Shown: positions 57,194-64,000 of the stretch, one piece after another
Numbering within the stretch: position 1 is the stretch's first letter
Layout of the letters: each line of letters opens with the position of its first letter
Assembly (NCBI RefSeq): GCF_019734195.1
Contig: NZ_JAASHM010000018.1
Coordinates: forward strand, 1 to 64,000
Length of the DNA: 64,000 nucleotides
Source: Clostridium sp. K13
GTDB taxonomy: Bacteria; Bacillota; Clostridia; Clostridiales; Clostridiaceae
Direction of reading: 5' to 3'
Notes under the pieces: generated by a model
Databases searched by the model: none
What the model was told of the DNA's origin: nothing
What the model saw: the letters and a program-made list of their open reading frames with translations, nothing else
Made by a program: the position numbers and the translations under genes

Positions 57194-57523
57194 ATGGGAG
57201 TATGGGGATTAGATATTTATGATGATGATTTAGCAGTTGATATAAGGGATGAGTTTCAAGAGTATTTAGATGAGGGAATGGATGAAAGTGAAGCAATAAA
57301 TGAATTACTTTTAAATAATGATAATTTATTAGAAGAAGAAGAGGAAAGTGGAACAGTTATATTAACTATTGGTTTTTTAGCTAAGGAGAATGAAGTTGAT
57401 AATTCAAGGGTAAAGAAACTATTGAAGGAATTAAAAAGAAATAAGGATTATTGGAATTATCTAAAAGAAGACTCTATGGAATTGTATGAAGTTAGAATGG
57501 ATTTACTTAGAGAGCTAATTTAA
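57194..57523 (+). CDS. DUF4259-like small protein
   Basis: About 110 residues, very acidic. The opening MGVWGLDIYDDDLAVDIRDE matches the DUF4259 pattern (MG-x-WG-x2-I-x-D-D). Function unknown. In-frame ATGs at 57173 and 57185 exist; TTGGAGG lies 10 bases before the ATG at 57194, chosen because family members begin MGxWG. Confidence 0.75.
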   Translation: MGVWGLDIYDDDLAVDIRDEFQEYLDEGMDESEAINELLLNNDNLLEEEEESGTVILTIGFLAKENEVDNSRVKKLLKELKRNKDYWNYLKEDSMELYEVRMDLLRELI

Positions 57524-57630
57524 AAACATATATCCAATGTAAAGGTTAACAAAGTTATATATGTATTTTAAAAAATAAAATGGATAAAATAATTATACAA
57601 AATTTTTTATAAACATTGGAGGTTTTAAAG

Positions 57631-57822
57631 ATGGCTTTTGAAAAACTTGAGAAAAAAGTTAATGAAATTAGTAAAAAGATTAAACAAGGAAGACTTTCAC
57701 AAGAAATAGGAGATGAAATTAGTAGCGTAATTAAGGAAATTGAAGATCTTGGTGGAGAGGCAAAGGAAAAATTTAAAGATGCTTTAGAAAATATGAAAAA
57801 TTCATTAAAGAAGATGAAATAA
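57631..57822 (+). CDS. Small charged coiled-coil protein
   Basis: 63 residues, almost entirely one or two amphipathic helices rich in Lys and Glu (KLEKKVNEISKKIKQG; IGDEISSVIKEIEDLGG; ENMKNSLKKMK). The start is the ATG at 57631, after TTGGAGG; the in-frame TTG at 57616 is part of that RBS. A terminator follows. No family recognised. Confidence 0.6.
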   Translation: MAFEKLEKKVNEISKKIKQGRLSQEIGDEISSVIKEIEDLGGEAKEKFKDALENMKNSLKKMK

Positions 57823-57830
57823 TATATATA

Positions 57831-57863
57831 AAGGTATAAAAGAATTTCTTTTATACCTTTTTT
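57831..57863 (+). terminator. Terminator
   Basis: AAGGTATAAAAGAA pairs with TTCTTTTATACCTT, followed by six T. Confidence 0.88.
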
Positions 57864-57991
57864 AGTGAAAATAATAAGTATTTTTAAAATGAAATACTTA
57901 TCTTAAATGATTATAGAAAATATTAACAATTACATCTTGCTATGTTACTATATAAATATATTTATCATAGTAATTAGTTAAGGAGGTATAA

Positions 57992-58024
57992 ATGAATAGA
58001 AAGTATGAAATAATTACTTTATAA
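57992..58024 (+). CDS. Ten-residue mini-ORF with a perfect RBS (leader peptide or gene remnant)
   Basis: AAGGAGGTATAA stands directly before an ATG, followed by MNRKYEIITL and a TAA. The peptide resembles the first ten residues of the secreted protein at 19984 (MKKKYEIIN). It could be a truncated remnant of a paralogue or a leader peptide controlling the GNAT gene 43 bp downstream. Confidence 0.4.
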   Translation: MNRKYEIITL

Positions 58025-58066
58025 TCATAAAAAATAAAATAAGATTTAGACTAGGGAGAGATTAAG

Positions 58067-58513
58067 ATGAAAATAAGAAGAGCAACAATAGAGGATATAA
58101 ATATTATAGCAAAGTATAATTATAATCTTGCATTTGAAACTGAAGATAAGAAATTAGATATGAATATTTTAACTAATGGAGTTAAAGCATTAATTGAAGA
58201 TGAAAATAAGGGTATTTATCATGTTTGTGAGATTGATGGTAAGATTGTTGGACAAATTATGTATACATTTGAATGGAGTGATTGGAGAAATGGCACTTTC
58301 TTATGGGTACAAAGTGTTTATGTAGATAAAGAGCATAGGGGAAAAGGAGTATTTAAGAGTTTATATAATTATATAAAGAGTATTTGTGATAATGATGATA
58401 ACATATGTGGAATAAGATTATATGTAGAAAAAGAAAACTATGTAGCTCAAAAAACTTACTCTAATTTGAGTATGAGTCAGTGTAATTATTATATGTATGA
58501 ATATGAAAAATAG
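58067..58513 (+). CDS. GNAT-family N-acetyltransferase
   Basis: 148 residues. The GNAT core is seen: IRRATIEDINIIAKYN at the start, YHVCEIDGKIVGQIMYTFE, and the acetyl-CoA motif VQSVYVDKEHRGKGVFKSLY (V-x3-RGKG variant), then GIRLYVEKENYVAQKTYSNL. It transfers an acetyl group to an amine of unknown identity. RBS GGGAGAG. Confidence 0.9.
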   Translation: MKIRRATIEDINIIAKYNYNLAFETEDKKLDMNILTNGVKALIEDENKGIYHVCEIDGKIVGQIMYTFEWSDWRNGTFLWVQSVYVDKEHRGKGVFKSLYNYIKSICDNDDNICGIRLYVEKENYVAQKTYSNLSMSQCNYYMYEYEK

Positions 58514-58546
58514 GCATAAATATAATATAAAGGGGGGTGAGGTATC

Positions 58547-59155
58547 GTGGATACTGCACAATTAAAAAGTAGAGCAAAGGAACAAATAAGAGGTAAGTGG
58601 GGAGTTGCAATAGGTACAGTATTATTTGCTAATATAATATTAGAAGTTGATTTTGCTTATAGGGTAACTTCAGAATTAGGAGCAGAAGGCTTATCATACT
58701 CAATTAATTTAATAGCACTTTTATTAGGTGGAGTTATTTCAGTAGGATTATGTAGATTTTTATTAAATATGGCAACAGGAAGAGAAGAAGCGAGATTTGA
58801 TAATTTATTTTCAGGATTTAATATTTATCTTAAAACATTAGGGTTAAATATACTAATAACATTAGCAGTTGTTGCAGGAACATTATTATTTATAATACCT
58901 GGTATAATAGTTTCTCTTATGTTTTCACAAGCGTTTTATATATTGTCAGAAGATCCAAGTAAATCAATTACACAATGTATAAGTGAAAGCGTTAATTTAA
59001 TGACAGGTCATAAATGGGAATTGTTTTATTTAGAATTAACATTTATTGGTTGGTGGTTACTTGCTGTTATAACATTAGGTATTGCTGCACTTTGGGTTTC
59101 TCCATATCAAAAATTAACAGAAGCAAATTTCTATTTGTACTTAAAAAATAATTAG
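58547..59155 (+). CDS. DUF975 family membrane protein
   Basis: 202 residues. The characteristic opening LKSRAKEQIRGKWGVAIG is followed by four to five membrane helices (LIALLLGGVISVGLCRFLL; LITLAVVAGTLLFIIPGIIV; GWWLLAVITLGIAALWVSPY). DUF975 proteins are membrane-resident and uncharacterised. Start is GTG at 58547, after GGGGGGTGAGG. Confidence 0.87.
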   Translation: MDTAQLKSRAKEQIRGKWGVAIGTVLFANIILEVDFAYRVTSELGAEGLSYSINLIALLLGGVISVGLCRFLLNMATGREEARFDNLFSGFNIYLKTLGLNILITLAVVAGTLLFIIPGIIVSLMFSQAFYILSEDPSKSITQCISESVNLMTGHKWELFYLELTFIGWWLLAVITLGIAALWVSPYQKLTEANFYLYLKNN

Positions 59156-59201
59156 ATAAAAAATAAGTTGAATGTGGGAAAATAAGTTAATAGATTAAAA
59201 T

Positions 59202-59241
59202 ACAAGCTCTAAGTACAAACAACTTAGAGCTTGTGTTTTTT
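59202..59241. terminator. Bidirectional terminator
   Basis: ACAAGCTCTAAGT pairs with ACTTAGAGCTTGT, followed by seven T; it lies between convergent genes. Confidence 0.88.
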
Positions 59242-59876
59242 TATTGTACTTCTTTTTTTGCAAATATATTGCTAGTAATAAAGTAAGATGCTAATAATAC
59301 TGCTATAGCAATAAGTACACCTAAAATTGATAAAGCTGAAGTGCTTAAATTTATATTAATTTCTGGGATTATTTCAACTAATGCAGTAGAAAAACAAATT
59401 GGAAATACTGCAATAAATACAAGAATATATCTTCCTTTTTCAAAGCCTAATAAAAGAGTTGCTGGCATTAATACAGCTGTGAAGAATACTCCAATTATAG
59501 CCGTAACCAAAGAAACTCCATAAAGAGGTATAGTATTTTCTAAATTAGTAAAACCAACTAATTTTATAATTACTGATAAGACAACTGATATAATTATTGC
59601 AATTAGAGTATTTATTAAGCAATATATATATCTTGAGAAAATATATTCTTTAGTAGTAACAGGAAGTGAATATATTAAATAATTCATTTTACTTCTCTCT
59701 TCATAAAAAATAACCGAATATGAAGCTAGCATTAAATACATTGTACCTGCAAAAGTAATCATAGTAGGTTGAATAAAACCAAATATGACACCAAAAATTA
59801 GTATGAAAATTAAGTTTTTCTTTATTGCAAATAGTGAATTAAATTGTAATTTTAATAAATTAACTAAATTATTCAT
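59241..59876 (-). CDS. ABC-2 type permease (last gene of a GntR-ABC operon)
   Basis: 211 residues with about six membrane helices (NLIFILIFGVIFGFIQPTMI; RSKMNYLIYSLPVTTKEYIF, a typical ABC-2 cytoplasmic stretch). It makes an exporter with the ATPase encoded 2 bp upstream. This size and arrangement match YtrCD-like permeases controlled by a YtrA-type repressor. RBS GGAGGG lies within the end of the previous gene. Confidence 0.85.
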   Translation of the reverse strand: MNNLVNLLKLQFNSLFAIKKNLIFILIFGVIFGFIQPTMITFAGTMYLMLASYSVIFYEERSKMNYLIYSLPVTTKEYIFSRYIYCLINTLIAIIISVVLSVIIKLVGFTNLENTIPLYGVSLVTAIIGVFFTAVLMPATLLLGFEKGRYILVFIAVFPICFSTALVEIIPEININLSTSALSILGVLIAIAVLLASYFITSNIFAKKEVQ

Positions 59877-59878
59877 AA

Positions 59879-60730
59879 TTAATCCCTCCTAGTGTAATAC
59901 AGTAAAAGATCTTCAAGAGTACATTTTTCATAAATTGCTTCGTCTCCAAAAAGTTCATAAGCTTTTTTCTTATTAGCTATTAACCCTTCAAAGCCAAAGG
60001 CATATTCTTTTAGAGAAATGAATTCTTTCTTAATTGTATCATCAATTAAATCCTTTTTGCTTTTAACGAGTACATGATTATCTAATATATCATCTTTTTC
60101 ACCTTGAAGAAGAATTTTACCATTATATAGCATAACTATAAAATCAGCAGATTTATCTAAATCGGTAGTTATATGAGTTGAGTAAAAAACAGTCATATTA
60201 TCCATTTCTATATGCTCTTGCATAAGCTCTAAAAATTCATTTCTTATTATTGGATCTAAGCTTGAAGTTGGTTCATCCATTATTAAAAGCTTTGGGTGAT
60301 GACATAAAGCCATTACAAGTTCAAATTGCTTTTTTTGACCTTTAGATAAATCTTTGTAAAACTTATTTTCATTAATATTAAATTTAGTTAAATACTTTTG
60401 ATATAAGGTTTCATCCCAATTATGATAAAATTTAGAGATTATTTTATGAAGGTTAGAAAGCTTACTTTCTCCTAAAAAACCTGCCTCATCCCCAACATAA
60501 GCAATATTTTCTTTTACTTTAACATTTTTAATAATATTAGTATTGAAAATGTTAATTTCTCCAGACTTAGGTTTTACCATTCCAAGTAAAGCTTTAATAG
60601 TAGTTGTTTTACCAGAACCATTTGGGCCAATAAAGCCTGTAATATATCCTTCAGGAATATCAAGCGTATCTATAGTTAAAGAAAAATTATTATAGTTTTT
60701 TTCTAAATTACGAATTTCAATTGCATTCAT
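59879..60730 (-). CDS. ABC transporter ATP-binding protein
   Basis: 283 residues. Walker A GPNGSGKTTT, signature LSKGQKKQF, Walker B LLIMDEPTSSLDP, and STHITTDLDKS as the H-loop. It belongs to the YtrB/BcrA group. The middle gene of the three-gene operon (2-bp gaps on both sides), it energises the ABC-2 permease. RBS AGGAGG. Confidence 0.92.
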   Translation of the reverse strand: MNAIEIRNLEKNYNNFSLTIDTLDIPEGYITGFIGPNGSGKTTTIKALLGMVKPKSGEINIFNTNIIKNVKVKENIAYVGDEAGFLGESKLSNLHKIISKFYHNWDETLYQKYLTKFNINENKFYKDLSKGQKKQFELVMALCHHPKLLIMDEPTSSLDPIIRNEFLELMQEHIEMDNMTVFYSTHITTDLDKSADFIVMLYNGKILLQGEKDDILDNHVLVKSKKDLIDDTIKKEFISLKEYAFGFEGLIANKKKAYELFGDEAIYEKCTLEDLLLYYTRRD

Positions 60731-60732
60731 AG

Positions 60733-61107
60733 TTATACCTCCTCATATAAACTTTTAAATATCTCAATACATTCATCTAAAGTTAAACCAAGTGATTTAG
60801 CAGAAATAATAACTTCTTCAAGTCTGCTTTCCATTTCAGCCATTGCAGCTTCTTTCAATCTTTCGGAATTAGCGCCAGAAACAAAAGTTCCTTTTCCAAC
60901 AACTGTTTCAATAAAGCCTTCTTTTTCAAGTTCTTCATAAGCTCTTTTAGTAGTGATTATACTAACTTTAAGCTCTTTTGCTAGTGATCTTATTGAAGGA
61001 AGTGGATCTCCAGACTTTATATTACCATTTAAAATTTGATTTTTAATTTGTGTTTCTATTTGTTCATAAAGTGCCACTGGTGATGAATTACTAATTAATA
61101 TATCCAA
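60733..61107 (-). CDS. GntR-family repressor, YtrA subfamily
   Basis: 124 residues: a GntR winged helix (PVALYEQIETQIKNQILNGNI; LPSIRSLAKELKVSIITTKR; LEKEGFIETVVGKGTFVSG) plus a short ~45-residue dimerisation tail, as in YtrA. It should repress its own operon with the ABC exporter genes and be relieved by cell-wall or drug stress. The dyad at 61128-61148 upstream is its likely site. Confidence 0.9.
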   Translation of the reverse strand: MDILISNSSPVALYEQIETQIKNQILNGNIKSGDPLPSIRSLAKELKVSIITTKRAYEELEKEGFIETVVGKGTFVSGANSERLKEAAMAEMESRLEEVIISAKSLGLTLDECIEIFKSLYEEV

Positions 61108-61127
61108 GTGTCAACCTCCGTATCTAA

Positions 61128-61148
61128 GTGTATATAATATCTATACAC
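61128..61148 (-). promoter_or_regulatory. Inverted repeat, candidate GntR/YtrA operator
   Basis: GTGTATA and TATACAC are separated by 7 bases, 20 bp upstream of the GntR gene start. This is the type of dyad expected for an autoregulating YtrA-type repressor. Confidence 0.6.
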
Positions 61149-61200
61149 ATATATTATCAATTTGGTGATTAATAGTCAATAGAATTTGTAAATAAAATAC

Positions 61201-61226
61201 AAAAAAAGAAGCTGATATACAGCTTC
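61201..61226 (-). terminator. Terminator of the S66 peptidase gene
   Basis: GAAGCTG pairs with CAGCTTC around a short loop; on the minus strand it is followed by seven T. Confidence 0.8.
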
Positions 61227-61230
61227 AAGT

Positions 61231-62091
61231 TTATTTAAGAATAATATTTTTACCGATTATAATACATTTAGAATTAACTCCATGACCAATTTCTTCTGTT
61301 TTAGCAATAGGTAAATTAGGATTATTTATTATTTTTACTGCTAATTCCTCAATAGTAGGAGATATATTATTTTCTTGCATTTTACTGAAAGTACCTAGTA
61401 TTAAGCCTTTAATTTTATCAAAAGCTCCCATTTGTTTAAGCTGATTTAAAAAGGATGACATAAGTCCAGCTTCCCCACCCATACTTTCTAGAAATAAAAC
61501 CTTATCTGTAAGATCAGGCATATATTTAGTTCCAGCTAATTTTAATAGGCAACGAATATTTCCACCAACAACAGTGCCTTCTATTTTTCTACCTTGAATA
61601 AATTTATAAGAAAAATTAAATAAATCCTCTTTACCATTAAATAAACTGTTTATAAAATTAGCTTTTTGACTTTCGCTATCAGAATAAATAAGGTTTCTTA
61701 TTTGATAAAGATAAACTGGATTATTTGTTTGAGAATATATAGCATTTAGTACTGTAGTTAAATCGCTATAACCAAAGAATGGTTTTGGGGTTTCGGCTAT
61801 ATATTTATAATCTAAATAATCTAAAACTTCGTTTGCTAAATCCCCACCAGAAATATCAAAAATAGCTTTTATTTTGTCGTTTTTATATAAGTCCATAAAG
61901 ATTTCTCCCTTAGCTTCAGCAGAACCATTAAAAGGTGAGTTAATTTCATAAATATATTTACTGCAAATAGGAGTTAAATCTAAACTTTCTAATTGTAATA
62001 ATAAGTTTTCAATTTTAGCATTATTAGATAATGGTTGGCCATTAGAACAGGCTACAATACCTATATAATCACCATTTTTCAAAAGACTCAT
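61231..62091 (-). CDS. S66-family peptidase (LD-carboxypeptidase/MccF type)
   Basis: 286 residues. The Ser-Glu-His triad is visible: Ser in FFGYSDLTTVLNA, Glu in VLFLESMGGE and His in EIGHGVNSKCIIIG. The family includes LD-carboxypeptidase (trims the stem peptide of recycled peptidoglycan) and MccF (cuts peptide-nucleotide toxins). No signal peptide, so cytoplasmic. RBS TGGAGG on the minus strand. Confidence 0.9.
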   Translation of the reverse strand: MSLLKNGDYIGIVACSNGQPLSNNAKIENLLLQLESLDLTPICSKYIYEINSPFNGSAEAKGEIFMDLYKNDKIKAIFDISGGDLANEVLDYLDYKYIAETPKPFFGYSDLTTVLNAIYSQTNNPVYLYQIRNLIYSDSESQKANFINSLFNGKEDLFNFSYKFIQGRKIEGTVVGGNIRCLLKLAGTKYMPDLTDKVLFLESMGGEAGLMSSFLNQLKQMGAFDKIKGLILGTFSKMQENNISPTIEELAVKIINNPNLPIAKTEEIGHGVNSKCIIIGKNIILK

Positions 62092-62398
62092 GTAATTACC
62101 TCCAATATAAATTTTAATGAATATAAAATATATTATATACTTTTCAATACTTAAGAGTCATCTTATTTGTTAAGTTAAATATTCTTTTAGAGAATAATTT
62201 TAAAGGTGATTTTGTTGTTATTTAATGAATTTAAAATGTTTGAGTTATATTTATATAATGGTAAATGTATTAAATTCGCAATATTCTTATAAAAAATAAC
62301 AATTTTATTTATTGTAAGTAAAATATATACAAAAATTAAAATAAATGCAATATAATTAAAATTGGGTATAGAATATGGTATAAAGGGAGGAACTAATT
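62092..62398. other. Intergenic region before the sialidase
   Basis: 307 bp of AT-rich divergent leader. A short AATATTCTTTTAGAGAATAATTTT hairpin lies at about 62181-62205. I see no ORF with an RBS, no clear operator and no convincing -35/-10 pair. Confidence 0.5.
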
Positions 62399-64000
62399 AT
62401 GAACAGAAAGAAAATTGCTGTATTACTTATGGCTTCAGCTATAGTTTTCAATACAGTTAATTCTATCTCTTATGTAAACGTATTAGCATATGAGCTAAAT
62501 GAAGGTAGAAATTTAATAATGGAAGAGGAAATTCCTCAAAGTCAAATGACAGCAGTAGCTACATCAGCACAATCAGGGGAAGATGGTAGTAAAGCTATAG
62601 ACGGAAATATTAATACAATGTGGCATACTCCATGGTCAATAACTGATAATTCAAAACTTCCACAAAGTTTAACAGTAGACTTAGGAGGAAGTAATAATGT
62701 AAGTACTATAAAGGTTTCACCAAGAACATCTCAAACAAATGGAATAATAACTAAATATGAGATTTATGCTATTAATGGTGATACTGAAACTTTAGTGGCA
62801 AGTGGAAATTGGAAGTTAGACAACTTAGCTAAATCTGTTAATTTTGATCAGCCAATTAAAGCAGAAAAGATTAAGATAACAGCTTTAGAGGCAGGCGCTG
62901 GTTTTGCTTCAATAGCTGAAGTTAATGTGTATAGGGTTAAGGAAGGCGTTGAAAAGGTAGCTAGTTATCAAAATAAAAAGATAAGTGATAATAATGGAAT
63001 AGATATATCTAGTGATATTGAAGGACTTAAAAATTTAGAGAGTGGTACAATAATTTCTAGATTTGATACTAGCAAGGGTGATATTCAATCATTAGTTAGT
63101 ATTGGAAATAATACTGTTGCCAATGGACATTTTCATCTTTATGTAGCTGATAATACAGTTGGATTTGAAGTAAGAAATCAAAGTGGGAATATAGCTACTG
63201 GAAAGACATCTGCAGTTTTAAACAAAGGTATAAATACTATAGCTTTAAAAGTTACAAGTGGAGATGGCTATAAAATTTTTATTAATGGTAAATTAGCCGG
63301 AGAAGTTAAAAGTACTAATGCAACATTAAGTGCAGGAGTAGTGGGAATTAATAATGCATTCATAGGTAAAACAGATAGATCATCAGGTAATGAGTATCCT
63401 TTTAGTGGATATATTGATTTCGTAGATATTTATGGAGAAGCCATTCCGGATAAATATTTAACAGATATAACAGGGCAAACAGTATTACCATCAGAAGAAG
63501 AAATACTACCAGATGGTATGAAGACAGAATCAATAGATTTATTTAAGCCAGGCGATTTAGGATCACAAAATTTTAGAATACCAGCATTATTTACAACGAA
63601 GGATGGAACGGTTATAGCATCTATTGATGTTAGAAATCAAGGAGGAGCAGATGCTCCATGGAATGATATAGATTCTGGGGTAAGGAGAAAAACATTAGGA
63701 GGAGAGTGGGAAGAGGCTCAAAAGGTAATAGATTATCCTAGTAGAGCATCAGTTATTGATACAGCACTAACACAAGATGAAGAAACAGGAAGAATATTCT
63801 TATTAGTTACAACATTCCCTGAAAATTATGGATTCTGGCAAGCACAAGCAGGAAGTGGATATACAGATATTGATGGAGTTAAATATAGGGCTTTATATGA
63901 TGCTTCAGGAAATCTTTATACAATAAGAGAATCAGGAAATGTTTATGATAGTGAAGGAAACATAACAAATTACAATGTAAATGTTAACAGTATGGAGTTG
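62399..64000 (+). CDS. Secreted sialidase (GH33), NanB-like, cut by the window edge
   Basis: The frame is open for 534 codons to the window end. ATG at 62399, 8 bases after AGGGAGG, begins a signal peptide (ATG AAC AGA; KKIAVLLMASAIVFNTV...). Residues ~48-180 look like an F5/8-type (CBM32) domain (AIDGNINTMWHTPW; IKVSPRTSQ). Residues ~190-355 fit a CBM40 lectin domain (FHLYVADNTVGFEVRNQ; GYKIFINGKLAGEV; YIDFVDIYGEAIPDKY). The GH33 propeller then starts with FRIPALFTTKDG, the arginine FRIP motif. GGADAPWNDID and TALTQDEETGRIFLL...FPENYGFW are closer to S. pneumoniae NanB and R. gnavus NanH than to NanA/NanI. It releases sialic acid from host glycans. Confidence 0.88.
   Translation, partial: MNRKKIAVLLMASAIVFNTVNSISYVNVLAYELNEGRNLIMEEEIPQSQMTAVATSAQSGEDGSKAIDGNINTMWHTPWSITDNSKLPQSLTVDLGGSNNVSTIKVSPRTSQTNGIITKYEIYAINGDTETLVASGNWKLDNLAKSVNFDQPIKAEKIKITALEAGAGFASIAEVNVYRVKEGVEKVASYQNKKISDNNGIDISSDIEGLKNLESGTIISRFDTSKGDIQSLVSIGNNTVANGHFHLYVADNTVGFEVRNQSGNIATGKTSAVLNKGINTIALKVTSGDGYKIFINGKLAGEVKSTNATLSAGVVGINNAFIGKTDRSSGNEYPFSGYIDFVDIYGEAIPDKYLTDITGQTVLPSEEEILPDGMKTESIDLFKPGDLGSQNFRIPALFTTKDGTVIASIDVRNQGGADAPWNDIDSGVRRKTLGGEWEEAQKVIDYPSRASVIDTALTQDEETGRIFLLVTTFPENYGFWQAQAGSGYTDIDGVKYRALYDASGNLYTIRESGNVYDSEGNITNYNVNVNSMEL

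Overview
The window is AT-rich (about 70-75% A+T), uses mainly AGA, AAA and ATA codons, and has strong GGAGG-type ribosome binding sites and compact hairpin-plus-U terminators. Sortase-anchored and sporulation-flavoured proteins, a NanB-type sialidase, rubrerythrin, TIGR04540-like and DUF975 proteins all point to a Gram-positive anaerobe of Clostridium sensu stricto (a C. perfringens / C. tertium-like relative). This is inference from gene content; there is no rRNA in the window. I see no tRNA, CRISPR array, transposase or prophage.

Layout. (A) 1-6 kb: a sugar-uptake locus with a GPH-type MFS symporter, a convergent AraC regulator, and an ABC sugar importer (binding lipoprotein plus two permeases, no ATPase). 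A shared 22-bp motif lies upstream of both transport units. (B) 6-24 kb: housekeeping and accessory genes: cardiolipin synthase, a repeat element, a Cas2-like small protein with a His/Cys-rich insertion, LysR plus a YeiH-type exporter, a CobA-type adenosyltransferase, polysaccharide deacetylase, rubrerythrin, a PAP2 protein, MATE efflux with a MerR-type promoter and a MerR regulator, an amidase with a SPOR tail, a 5-oxoproline module (DUF969/DUF979 transporter, pyroglutamyl peptidase, gamma-glutamylcyclotransferase), and an Mrp/NBP35 ATPase. (C) 24.5-41.5 kb: a large L-arabinofuranoside locus: LacI regulator, GH127, ABC importer (its binding protein broken by an amber codon), GH51, an ArsR-type regulator with a beta-rich C-terminal domain, GH43, and a roughly 2,175-residue LPxTG-anchored multidomain enzyme (broken by one frameshift). 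Five copies of AAAACGTTTAA lie in front of, or at the start of, genes of this locus. (D) 41.5-54 kb: LTA-synthase-like enzyme, MscS channel, membrane MutS-like ATPase, a catalytically degenerate SGNH protein, a Lys/Cys-repeat secreted protein, sirtuin, a possible spore-surface protein, aspartate 4-decarboxylase, a SPOR-domain remnant, methionine aminopeptidase and a YdcF-like protein. (E) 54-64 kb: two ABC-2 exporter systems (one with a YtrA-type GntR repressor), nitroreductase, small conserved proteins, an S66 peptidase and the start of a secreted sialidase cut by the window edge.

How the genes work together: regions A and C look like carbohydrate-scavenging islands. In C, the anchored enzyme and the importer would deliver arabinose-containing oligosaccharides that the signal-less GH127, GH51 and GH43 enzymes cut inside the cell. 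The 20.5-23.4 kb cluster gathers four functions all linked to 5-oxoproline (pyroglutamate). Three genes (the binding protein at 28 kb, the anchored enzyme at 35 kb, the SPOR protein at 52 kb) carry single lesions, which are either real decay or sequencing error. All start choices, domain calls and family names were made by reading the sequence, without database searches.
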